From assembly GCA_018524725.1 (NCBI GenBank), contig JAEUWP010000505.1:1-21415 (forward strand): 21,415 nucleotides of DNA, in the 5' to 3' direction. A program made the translations under genes and the position numbers. The notes beneath the pieces are model-generated. The model ran no database searches. It was not told the origin of the DNA and worked only from the letters and a program-made list of their open reading frames with translations. Of the stretch, positions 11,932-21,415 are shown one piece after another. Positions within the stretch are counted from its first letter, which is position 1, and each line of letters begins with the position of its first letter. The stretch comes from Podaxis mareebaensis. Taxonomy: Eukaryota > Basidiomycota > Agaricomycetes > Agaricales > Agaricaceae.

Positions 11932-13175
11932 ATGACCGTCCATTCAAGGTGGGGTTATCTGCTTCTATCTCGAGCACGATAAACTTATCCATCATAGTTC
12001 GTCGACTTCACCTGCTTTAGCAAACAGCTCGGACCCGGATGGCGGCCCTCTGGCCTCCAATTTGAACACTGTACAGACTCACCCACCCACTCCAGGAGAA
12101 ATGAAACTAGAAAAAACTCTGAATGCAAATGGGTCTGATAGGCAGAGCAACAATACATCGACTGTGGTGGCACGTCGAGGCATCTTGTCTTTGAAAAAGA
12201 AAAAGCCTCCCGTCAGGACTGGATACTACGGACCGCCAAAGTGCAGCATTGGAACAATGTTTAAGTCAAGGTTGAAGTGATGGGCAGTTTTAAGGATGAA
12301 TTGAGGGCTGATACCCGCATATTAGGAAAGACTGCTCAGCTGCGGGAGTTCATTTACCCAACATTGCAGGTATATCCTGCTCAACAAACTTCTTGAAGAA
12401 AGACTCAGACCCCGGAACCTTCTCCATTGTTCTCAATGGGGGTTACGAAGATGACGCCGATGATGGATATACTATGTAAGTGGTGATCATGCCATCAGGT
12501 AGACCTTGATCATTGATAGAGATGGTGGGTTTCAAGCTACTATACTGGAGCTGGTGAGCAATTTGTGAATAACCCGTCCACTTCCAAGTTCAATGCACTG
12601 CCCAGGGGGACAATCAAGTAGTTTTGGACATGTATGCAGTCCGTAATTTGTGGAAAATGACTTAAGGCTAACTCTTCACAATAATACATCAGACAGGGTC
12701 ACAGGCTGAGGACCAGTCTATCCAACATTACTTCAATCATGCACTTCGTGTATGTGTTCCTCTTACTCAATATAAAACTCCTGACATATCTTCTCAGTTA
12801 AACATAAATTCAGGCAACCCAGTTCGGGTAATACGAGGATACAAGAACCAATCAAAGTGGGCCCCCAGAGAAGGGTGAGCTTTTGGACTCTGTGCCTTAG
12901 CACCTAACTTCAGGCATTAATGCGCCTGTTTCAGCTACCACTATGATGGCTTGTATGAGGTTGTGAAGGTAGAAGTCTCTGGAGCTCATTTCACGTAATA
13001 AGGCTAACCATAATATCAGTACGAAGTTACCACAGGGAAGAGTGGTCATCAAATATGCTTGTTCCAGTTACAGGTTAGTATCCCTGAATCTTTCCTGTAG
13101 CCATAAATTGATATCCTATATAAGCGCCTTCCTAATCAACGGCTGCTCGAAGATTTACCAAAATATTTTCACTAA
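11932..13175 (+). CDS. Stand-alone SRA-YDG domain protein, 10 exons, 251 aa
   Basis: SRA domains (UHRF1, SUVH) bind methylated or hydroxymethylated cytosine by base flipping. Exons: 11932-11948, 11998-12270, 12326-12475, 12537-12553, 12606-12631, 12693-12749, 12798-12874, 12935-12968, 13020-13073, 13125-13175. Residues 1-80 are Ser/Pro/Asn-rich with a basic patch (KKKKPP) that could be nuclear-targeting. The SRA then runs to the C-terminus: GTMFKSR, AGVHLPNIAGI (103-113), SIVLNGGYEDD (130-140), YYTGAGGQ (148-155), NPVRVIRG, YHYDGLYEVV, GKSGHQICLF and RLPNQRLL. No PHD, RING or SET domain is present, unlike UHRF1 or SUVH. The pocket-type GGYEDD and YTGAGG are kept. The segment corresponding to the base-replacing finger of UHRF1 is different and slightly shorter. 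Phases agree across all nine introns (48-61 nt). The donor at 12271 (gttgaa) and acceptors 12536 and 13124 are weak. Inferred role: a methylation reader. Confidence 0.92.
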
Positions 13176-13455
13176 ATAACAACTATCCAGGATATTTACC
13201 ACTGATACCAGTTTGAATGTGTATGTGCCACTCAACTTGGCCATAATATATAGATCCAGAGGACTGAAAACAAATGAAAGGAAATAGGATACAAGATGTT
13301 GGCTGACAGGAATACTCAGGTACCATTGCTCAGGCCGTGCCATATTTAAAAATGTGTTTACTGGAGATTGCTAATCATACAGTAATAATACACGACCTGT
13401 ATAAAGTCGGAATACATATAGCCGTCGTAGGTCAGAAAGAATTGTAGGGAAACCC

Positions 13456-16400
13456 TCAAGCCCAGGTCCGGGGTCTTGGAAATTGTTTCAGTGACTAGCC
13501 TCAAAAACGGCACCAAAAAGCTGACTCACCCGAAGAATTCACCCTCAGGCAGCGTCCACAAAGGCGTTCCTTTAGCGTCTGCGGTTTCGAATGGAACCCT
13601 GATTTCAAGTCGAATTGAGTCAGTTCATCAGTGCGGACCTCTCAGAAAGAGAAATGTGAGAAAAAGGAAAAATAAACACTCACATGTTACCCCACCAAGT
13701 CTGAATCGTGTTGATACCAATGTTACCATTCCTAGGGTATTGCAAACAGAAGAATATCAAAACTGCAGCAATGGCAACACCAGAGTCCAGAGCCGCGGAC
13801 AAGACGTAATTATACTTGGTCCACCAAGAGAAGTGGCGGCGGCGGATGACATATTGGAAGATGAACCCGACGATACCCCACGGAATATAGTTGACGGCAC
13901 TGGCAGGAGGGATGTAACCCGTTCCAGAGAAGATGACGGGGAAGCTGGGAGACGTTTATCGTGAGCACTGTGAGTATGTATCGTTAGAAGAAGTAAAGGC
14001 ATACTTCAGGTAGCGGATCCAGCTGTTGGGGAAGCGCAGGCTGATGAGCCAGCTGATGACGGGGCAGATGAAACCAACAAGGAAGAAGAAAGACAGAGCT
14101 AGTTCCGGGATTAGAAGCACTCCGTTGATTCAGCTATCATTGGACACGCACCGTAATAAATCTGTCCCTTGGAGAACTGTCTAGCGGGGCCAATGACACC
14201 CCAGATAATGCTAGCGGTACCGAAGACCTCTGTCGACGGGCAGATGAAACCGTCCTTTTGTTCTGGGTCGCAAATGTTGGGAATGTTGGAAAACATCCAA
14301 GCCTGGACACCCAGCTGTGCGGTTCCGGCAATGGCAGTGGCCAAGACCTGGGCGAAGAACATGGATCTGGGCGGGATCTTCATGTAGTGACCGAGCTTAA
14401 AGTCGGCTGTGAATTGAAGTGCTGGAAGAACGCATTATCGACCGAGGCCGAGCGAGTGGAGCGAGGGTCGTTACCTTGTGCCATGGTAATGTAACCCCAA
14501 GTCTTGAACATCATCATAGCGACGGGGCGGCCAGGGAGAGCGTAACCAATAATAAGTTCGGTAATGACATTGAGGCCGACTTGTTGGTTGGTGATTGCTT
14601 GAATCATTCCGATGGGGATAACGTAGAAGAATGCTAGAGGCGCAGATCAGCGTGGATATAAGAGTGGCTTGAGCTCCAAAGACTAACAAATAACTAGGGC
14701 AAGGATAAAGTATTGTCTGAGTGACGAATGAGCACCAACGAAACTTTAGATGCAAAAAACACTTACATGGGGAACTTGGTGTCCCAGACCTCGATAGCAA
14801 CAACACCAAATACGAACATAGAGACTACCTCATCTTCAACGATGACTCCGGGAGACAAACCGGAAGTTCACTCACGAAAGATTATCGCATACCACCACTC
14901 AGGAACCTGTCTATATCTGGCCATCAAACGGGCATGGATATCAGGCTGCTCGTGTATGGACTTCCTGGCCTGGGTCCATATCTGCTTCCTGAAGAACAGG
15001 AACGCATGCGTCAACGTCGCAGTGATCGACGCAAAGGACAAGCCATAAGAAATAGCGAAGGTCGTGGAGATAAATAAGGGGCTGTAGGCCATGTAGGCTT
15101 CTTGATTAAACGTGGCATCGTCATTAAGAATCTTGGAAACATCATAAGTCTTGCCAAGGTTGTCGTAGGATCCACGCGAGGAGATGCTGGTTTTTTTTTG
15201 CAGTTGCGGGCATATTGAGTAAATAGGGAAAGGAAGGTTCAGAGGTTAGTTTGGTATAAATGGTGATGTTTAAGGCGTGTACTCACGGCATATATTTGCT
15301 GTTCCATGCATTGGTGTACTTTGTAGCATGGATGAAGATATATACGTCAGCCGTTTTTCCAAAAGCTGCCAACTATGTCGAACGCACGTAGAGAATGGGG
15401 GTGAGGATCCCTGGAAAACTCTCATTAGCTGGGTTGAACAACGACGGTACACCAACTCACAGAAGAAGAACACGAAGCCAGCCATGATGTTAGCTTCAGC
15501 CCACCAGGGAGTAGCAAGCGGAGAGCCAATGTAGGCAATCTATTGCCGAGCCCTGTTAGTCGAGTCGACACTCGTATAGCCTTGATTCACAAGACACACC
15601 TGAGCCCAATCGAACGTAATCAAGCTCATGCCTAATCCATGGACGTATCCAAACATCTGGTTCACTGGAATATTGTCCGGAGCGATCCAGCAGACCCAGG
15701 AGAAGTAGCTGAGAGCTTGGAAGATGTATCCTGGGAAGAAGTACCATACAGTGGAAGCGAGGAACGCGTAGAAGAAGAAGCGTTCGCGGCTGAGACCACC
15801 ACGGTTACCAATACCAGCATATGTCTGAGCGTGTAGAGTATTGAAAAGCGCGCAAGTCACAAGTTGGGTTGGCCAGACTGTCGTAATCAATAACGTTAGG
15901 ATTTGTCACCATCAACTGATCAATTAATGAAGCATACTCATTGAAGGAGGCTGAACCAAGAAGCGCCGTGCAATACCACCAATAGAGAAACCGATCAGCT
16001 GAGTGGACATAACGATTAACCATTGGTCTGCAACTGGTCAGGACACATCAATCAACCTGCTGTTGCGTTAGACTTACATCCGAAGTTGTAGTTCTGATTG
16101 TAATATACACGTTGGACGGCAACAATGTCGGTGGCATAAGCGCTAACTGCGCCAACACCGCCCATAACAGTGACCAACACCTGATTGGCAACCCCATTGA
16201 GTAAGAACGTCGAGAATCACGCTGGCCAAACATACGTGCTCCTTGATCGAGAATGGCCCGGGGTTGAGTTCGCGACCGAAGACCTTGACGTTGGGAACGA
16301 CTTTCCCCCATAGCCTACCCAACGGGAAGGAGAGCAATTGGCCGACAATCTGTGCTTTTCAATAAAATTACGAGCTTGTAGTAGTTGGGAGCCCGGTACC

Positions 16401-16893
16401 CACCGTCGTAATTGTCACGGAGGGGTAGCGGAAGAAAAAGAATTGGTTCAACCCCTGTGATAAATGTTAGTACTTCCCCAGGCTAATCGTCAAGCTTTCC
16501 TACGGGAATGATAATGGCAAAAATTATGCCGATAACCCATGCCCGAATAGTAGATACTGGGATATCCGGGTCATCCGTGTTCGCCACAGCAGAGCGGACC
16601 TCAGGATAAGGCGAGTCGTCCTCTGTGTCATTCAAAATGTCAGAAACCGTTGCTCCTGAATGTTCGGTAGGCATATCAACTTACCCAAGATACCCTGGAG
16701 GGCGGCGTCCTTGTCGATATTGGGATCATCGAAGTCCGGGAGCGCGAGGGCCTCGAGCTCCTCTGTTGTAATATTGCGCCAGATAGTCAGGACCAACGGC
16801 ATTCTGTCGTTGCTAAGGTAGGCACTCACTAGCCTCGTGCTTCTCTGTATCGACGTACTGAGGCAAGTCTGATTTCTCGTCCTTGACCGACAT
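13456..16893 (-). CDS. OPT-family proton-coupled oligopeptide transporter, 20 exons, 766 aa
   Basis: OPT proteins import tetra/pentapeptides or glutathione with protons across the plasma membrane. Exons: 16830-16893, 16685-16762, 16504-16622, 16404-16454, 16236-16349, 16078-16180, 15938-16027, 15600-15877, 15461-15539, 15388-15410, 15287-15318, 14876-15186, 14767-14824, 14688-14716, 14475-14633, 14152-14421, 14005-14098, 13684-13944, 13530-13598, 13456-13474. After a hydrophilic acidic N-terminus come many hydrophobic helices. Peptide-transporter clade motifs are visible: NPGPF at 133-137 and KIPPR at 544-548, plus TIRAWVIGIIFA, STQLIGFSIGGIARR and the ending FFGPRTWA. Length fits the family. 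Introns are mostly 49-70 nt. The 100-nt intron 15187-15286 has an A-run just before its acceptor. Skipping the last splice would stop after FFG. Substrate cannot be told from sequence. The gene looks intact. Confidence 0.96.
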
Positions 16894-17876
16894 GTTGGTG
16901 TGAGGGGGACCTGAAAGCAAGAAGCCTCGTCTTCGCCTCGGGAAAAAGGCGCGGATATATAGGCCTTAGTATATGCGTCCACATGTATTGGCGCTGATAA
17001 GGAAATGGGTAGGACGGGAGCCTCATTGCTGGTTCGGGAAGTTTGCCCAAGCGGAAGTAGTTATCGAACCGATGGGTCCATCAAGCCACTACAATGCAGT
17101 CCCACACAATCAGCCATAGGCAACAGACAGTTTCAATTAGGGACACCCTTCCGACAACAAGGGCTTGGAAACGGCAGAAGTCTGATTGACACTGGACGTC
17201 TCAGCCGATCTGCATGAAGTACGAGCGTTTACAGCCTCAATCTACCGTAATTCGACCTCTTTTGTCAATAGAATCAGACAACCCGAAGGCAGAAAGTAAC
17301 GTTTGCGTACTTACAAGTATCCTCGTTTCGTTTCCGGTTTACTATCGACCTGGATTGGATGCGTTCACACGACCATTTGGGTGACTTGTGTAGGCTTGTG
17401 TAACTGCCTAGTGGGTATCAACAGAGTGTTTGGAGTTGATAGTCCCGATTTGAAACTAGCAAACGGGAACGCGACAATATGGCAGGTGCAAACTTCTTGG
17501 CTGGTGTACCATATGGCACTTGGCGTTATCAATGAAGTGGTGTCGTTAATGCGACCCTAGAGTGGTTGGTAGCCCAGGTCATGCGGACAACCCTCTGAAA
17601 CATAGGAGCTCATAACAAACTAGTCGGGGGCGTGAGAATCTGATTTCATTTAATCTGCATAAAACGACGGTGAAATCTGTCGGGGAAGTCAGTAGCCTAC
17701 TCGATGTCAAGTGTGTTCTTTGGCTTCACCAATAGCTTATCTCGCCTGAGAAGATAAGATATAATGCAGGCTATATTCAGTGGGTCAGAAGAAGCTGTTA
17801 TTCGGAAGGCTCGCGTCCAATGACAACACCGCATCTTCCATGTGCTTCCCAGCCACCACAATGGCGCATGAAGGGT
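16894..17876. other. Intergenic region upstream of the OPT gene
   Basis: No gene was supported in this roughly 1-kb stretch. The longest plus-strand frames (17005-17217, 17303-17560) start without ATG or lack any family resemblance and splice context. The part near 16894 should be the OPT promoter. Confidence 0.5.
16956..16961 (-). promoter_or_regulatory. Candidate TATA box of the OPT gene
   Basis: TATATA lies 63-68 bp upstream of the OPT start codon, in a GC-rich setting. The distance suits a fungal core promoter with a short 5' leader. Confidence 0.45.
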
Positions 17877-18298
17877 TCAGGTGGAAATTGGATCTCGTGA
17901 TTCCCTAAACCTCACGAAGACCAAATGCCAGAACTTCTAAGGGCGATCAACCGACCGAACTTCCACTGAACGCCCGATGCTTCAAATGCTTGCCTGCAAT
18001 CTTGGGTTCGAATACTTGAGGATCTGAGGAGGTCCATTTCTGGTGGAAGTTGGCGGTTGTCTAGAACCTGGAGGATCTGAGAAGCTTGTGGATATAATGG
18101 CTGATCAGGAATTGGAGTGGTTCAGAAAATTGGAGCCTTGTACCATCAGCATCTTAACCTGAGGAAGTCCTCACGTTGGAGGGGTTGGAAAGCAGTTGCG
18201 CTAAAATTAGTTTGTAGTGAGCTTGGCGAACTTGGCGTGCTACTTGCCATGATTGGCCAGTCCAGGGATTGTGGCTGATTGTGGTCAGAGCTAGACAT
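17877..18298 (-). CDS. Weak candidate gene, low-complexity protein of about 97 aa
   Basis: This is tentative. ATG at 18298 opens a Ser/Pro/Gln-rich exon (18159-18298) ending QPLQREDFL. Phase-consistent joins lead to 17994-18084 (reading SDPPGSRQPPTS and onward) and 17877-17936. The first donor is gttaag. The second would be a GC donor (CAG then gcaagc). Composition looks coding, with Pro, Ser and Gln similar to disordered fungal proteins, but I recognise no domain. The third exon is the least convincing. It could equally be a decayed gene fragment or chance. Confidence 0.25.
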
Positions 18299-19111
18299 CG
18301 CGTTCTGACGGTACATATGAGAAACATGGAGGCATGTGTAACAGTGTGTAACGTTCATCCGTATTTCCGGGGAAGAGATAGCAGCTGATAGCAGTCGGAT
18401 CGCGATTCGCAGCGGACGAACGGAGTTCCGGCCTCTAAGATGAGAAGGTAGGAGAAGGTCCAGTAACCCCGTGAGTGGAATTCAACAAGGTGGGCAGAGT
18501 TCGATTCAGGTGATTTTGATGGCGGGTCTGTCGTTTAATATTTCTCACGGTGTTGGATGTCACGGTACTGACGTTGTGATGAACGTGTTCTGGCTCTTGC
18601 CCATAACACTGAACCTGCTCCCGACTCGCAACCATGGTACGTTGAACATCCTGTGCCTAGCAATGTGATCCTCACTCATTTGTACTCCAGTCTGCCCTCT
18701 TTAACTTCCAGTCGTTACTTCTCGTTATTCTATTGTTCATTTGTACATGCACGTATGTTCGTGCTGTTGCTCCACGTCTCGTCGACAGAAACAAGCATGG
18801 GTTGGTTCCTCGTCCTTGGCTGTTCGCGTGACCTGAACATCTGCAATCTTGTCTAGATTCCCCGGCCTTCTGTTCAAGTCGGCCCGAATTGGTATTCCAA
18901 TTCCCCTCTTGTCCACATGTTATCGAATTGTTGACCATTCCTTACTCTAGGCGAACGACTGTCCCCATACGTCGCACTAGCATGCGTAGCAATGGCAGTG
19001 GCATTACTGCTAGAATAATGGTACATATTACAATGCGCAAGAACTATCTATGACACAAGTACATATAGAGGACCTCATGAAGGGGCAACGAAAACTACGG
19101 TTCATCATCTT
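18299..19111. other. Intergenic region downstream of the SMC2 copy
   Basis: No coding exon was supported on either strand. Open frames at 18471-18668 and 18653-18856 (plus) and 18435-18635 (minus) show no recognisable motif. No RNA gene was recognised. Confidence 0.5.
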
Positions 19112-21415
19112 CTAACTTACGTTCGTCCCCGCCTGCCACCCGTTTTCCTCGTCATCGCCACGCTGCTCGTTGTACAATGTCGATGATACTCTCTGCGCTG
19201 TCCGTTCAATGATGGAGGTGCCATCTCGGAATTTGGCTTTGAAGAGCACGTTAGCATTTGTGAATAACCCCTCAAGGAACACAACGATGAACTGCGAGCC
19301 CTTGAACCTCGTCCAGAAGAGTTGACCAATGTTCTGCGTATGAGATAGATCGAGCGCGGCGTCAATTTCGTCAAGGATGTACATTGGGGCTGATTTGAAT
19401 TGGAGGAGAGCTAGGATGAGGGAGAGGGCGATGAGGGACCTGGAATTGATATTATTACAATCGTCAACCTTCGTATATATCTTGCAACGTACCGTTGACC
19501 ACCACTTAGCTCAGTCAAACTCTGCTTCCAGACAGAACCCAGCCGAACCTTGACTTCGAGTCCGTCCATCAAATCCTGCCCTTCAGGTGGTTGCAACTTG
19601 GCGAAGTTGCCGGACAATAGCTCAGCAAATATAGCACCAAAATCACTGCACGTGGGTACATTCAGATTCAGCTACGCTGGAACCACTACCGTGCAAGAAT
19701 ACCCCCCAAGAGGCCACGTACCCATTGACCTTCTCCCAAGTCTTCTGCGGCGCACCTCGCTTGTATCTATCCAGCTCCTCGATCATAGCTTCGATCTTCT
19801 CTTTGTCCTTCTTGACAGTTGTGAGCATCTTCTGCAACGCGGCTTCTCGCTTTTCAACGCTAAAATTACCATCTCAGTTTCGAATCATCGGTCGAAGGGA
19901 GAAGGGGACGGTATACATACTTATCAATCATGTTCATCACTTTCGGATTAATTTTATTGATCCCTTTTTGAGTTTTCTCGATTTCTTGTGCTTTAGCACG
20001 GAGTTGATCAATATCTCCAGTGCTAAAATCATACTGTGTGTTCGGTTGACCAAACTGGCTATAAGGCGAAAATGGTATCATCCAACCGAGATAAGGGTTC
20101 ACCGCCAACATGTAAGAATCGGGAGATCACGTACTGCTTGTCATGTGCAATCCATTCATATGTCTTTTCCAGATGTTCCATTCGGTTCTGGGCTGTCACC
20201 TTGTCCTTCTGCAAGGTCTGGATTCGGTGGTCCAATTCTTGGATCTTGAGTTCGCATTCGGAGACACTGTTCTTTCGAGCCTTGATGACTTCTTCGAGCG
20301 ACTTGAGTTCGGCATCGAAGCGTCTAAGTGTTTCTTGCTCTTCTTTCAGCTTGCGTTCTGCTTCATCGTGATAGGCCTAGAGATGGACCATACTGGCAAT
20401 TAGCCGTCGCGTAGATTAGAGGGGATTTGGCAGACCTTGCAAATCGTCACTTCTTCGCTCATTCGCACAAGCTCTTTCTTGGGATTAGACACATGTGCCT
20501 GGGCGTCCTCAAGTTTCTTCCTCTCAGCTTCGAGGTCCTTCTCTTGGTGCTCTGTCAGCCAACATCAAATCAGAAGTCAGTCTCGTTATTCACAGTGGAA
20601 AATCAGAATCGTACCTAGTTCAAGAGCGGCCGTCTGTTGCTCTTTCTGCTGAGTCTTGACAATGACTGCTTGTTTCTGGAGTGCCGCTTTTTAGCGATTT
20701 CTCTCTGGTAAAGATCAGTTTGAGCGAGGGCAGAAGTTCAGGAGCTGATATTGCAAACCTTCAACTCCTCAATCTTCCCTTCTTTGTTATTCTTGAATTC
20801 GTTCATGTCCCGCTCGGGTTTCGCGCACTCAGCTTGGGCGTTCTGCTGCTTATCCTTCGCCGCCTGAACAGCATCCTTGAGCTTCTGAATATTCTTCTGT
20901 GCTTCTTCCTCCACATCAGCTGCAATCTGGCACGTCCAAGTCAACAACTTCACGGCACTCAACGGCCATTTCTCAGGAGGTGGTTGCCGACTTGCTCGTC
21001 TTCTACAATGACGTTGAAGAGTTTGGCACCTGCAGCGACTTCTAGTGCGGTAGCTTTGTCATAGTGCACTTTGTCGAGAGGCGTGAGTTGGGCGACGTAT
21101 CCTTGCTGCGATCAAAGTTTGGGTATGGCTCGCTGTATTCAAAGTTGAGACGGCTCATGGTTTGTCTGATCCGTTCACGTTTCTGTAAGTCAGTGTTGGC
21201 ATTATAATAGCATGGGAGAGTTCGGGGATCCACGCCTGTAGGCTCTCGAACAGTTTGTCTGAGTTGCTTCGACCGAGTCTCAAATTGTTCTTCAATCTCG
21301 GCATTCCATTTGCATTTGGCAAGCTTCTGCCTGTCCTCAGGCAATGATGACCCATGTAACTACTAACAAACACCAGAGGGCCACCCACTTCTTTGACGGA
21401 AGAACTCCGATACAA
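19112..21415 (-). pseudogene. smc2: Degraded condensin SMC2 copy, 5' end beyond the window
   Basis: SMC2 is a core condensin ATPase: head, coiled coil, hinge, coiled coil, head. The C-terminal half is clear. Exons: 20759-20919, 20615-20704, 20436-20549, 20135-20376, 19921-20058, 19722-19859, 19493-19645, 19112-19439. Coiled coil is followed by NGDFGAIF, the ABC signature LSGGQRSL and Walker [19 protein letters not shown]. The upstream part (20964-21415) has pre-hinge coiled coil and the first hinge half (FEYSEPYPNFDRSK, then YVAQL and ALEVAAGAKLFNV in another frame). Defects: a frameshift near 21097-21107, consistent with loss of 7 nt; a 1-nt loss near 20684-20691; and a jump from LLRNG to the second coiled coil that skips the second hinge half, roughly 150 residues. 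In the head, VVFLEGLF replaces the usual VVSLKEG type, one residue short. Inferred: a non-functional duplicate or allele, since SMC2 is essential. Confidence 0.82.

Noticed and set aside
14111..14809. Several overlapping open frames on the plus strand and in other minus frames within the OPT region
   Set aside because: They are shadows of the OPT exons, which explain the whole stretch with matching phases.
17303..17560. Plus-strand open frame of 85 codons with hydrophobic stretches
   Set aside because: It has no ATG start, no recognised motif and no supporting splice context.
18003..18015. tRNA B-box-like ggttcgaatac
   Set aside because: No matching T-stem, A box or acceptor stem could be drawn around it.

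Overview
The window looks like nuclear DNA of a filamentous basidiomycete, most likely an Agaricomycete. The evidence is many 48-65 nt GT-AG introns, compact spacing, a mushroom-type NACHT NTPase, a DUF6533 membrane protein and an OPT transporter. A Rhizoctonia/Ceratobasidium-like source is a guess from gene flavour only. All exon models were worked out by hand from splice signals, reading phase and remembered family motifs. No alignment or transcript data were available.

Layout: (1) 1-903 is mostly non-coding and holds a candidate inverted-repeat element (126-768). (2) 904-4167, plus strand: an 8-exon STAND/NACHT NTPase (954 aa) with a Pro/Gln-rich N-terminus and an unrecognised C-terminal region, without WD40, ankyrin or TPR repeats. 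(3) 4525-6502, minus: a complete Cdc2/CDK1 kinase (291 aa) whose glycine-rich loop is complete only if a 6-nt microexon bordered by a GC-AG intron is used. (4) 6840-8542, minus: GPN-loop GTPase 1 (379 aa). (5) 8872-10655, minus: a DUF6533-type multi-pass membrane protein in 12 exons, several under 40 nt. (6) 11932-13175, plus: a small stand-alone SRA-YDG protein (251 aa, 10 exons). (7) 13456-16893, minus: an OPT oligopeptide transporter (766 aa, 20 exons). (8) 17877-18298, minus: a weak candidate gene. (9) 19112 to the right edge, minus: a condensin SMC2 copy that seems degraded. It has an intact C-terminal ATPase head, but frameshifts and a large hinge/coiled-coil deletion.

The genes do not form a pathway. 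cdk1, gpn1 and the DUF6533 gene lie head-to-tail on the minus strand with gaps of about 330 bp. The SRA and OPT genes converge with 280 bp between stops. The points most worth following are the NACHT protein architecture, the cdk1 microexon, the stand-alone SRA protein with its site-dense promoter, and the decayed SMC2 copy beside well-preserved housekeeping genes.
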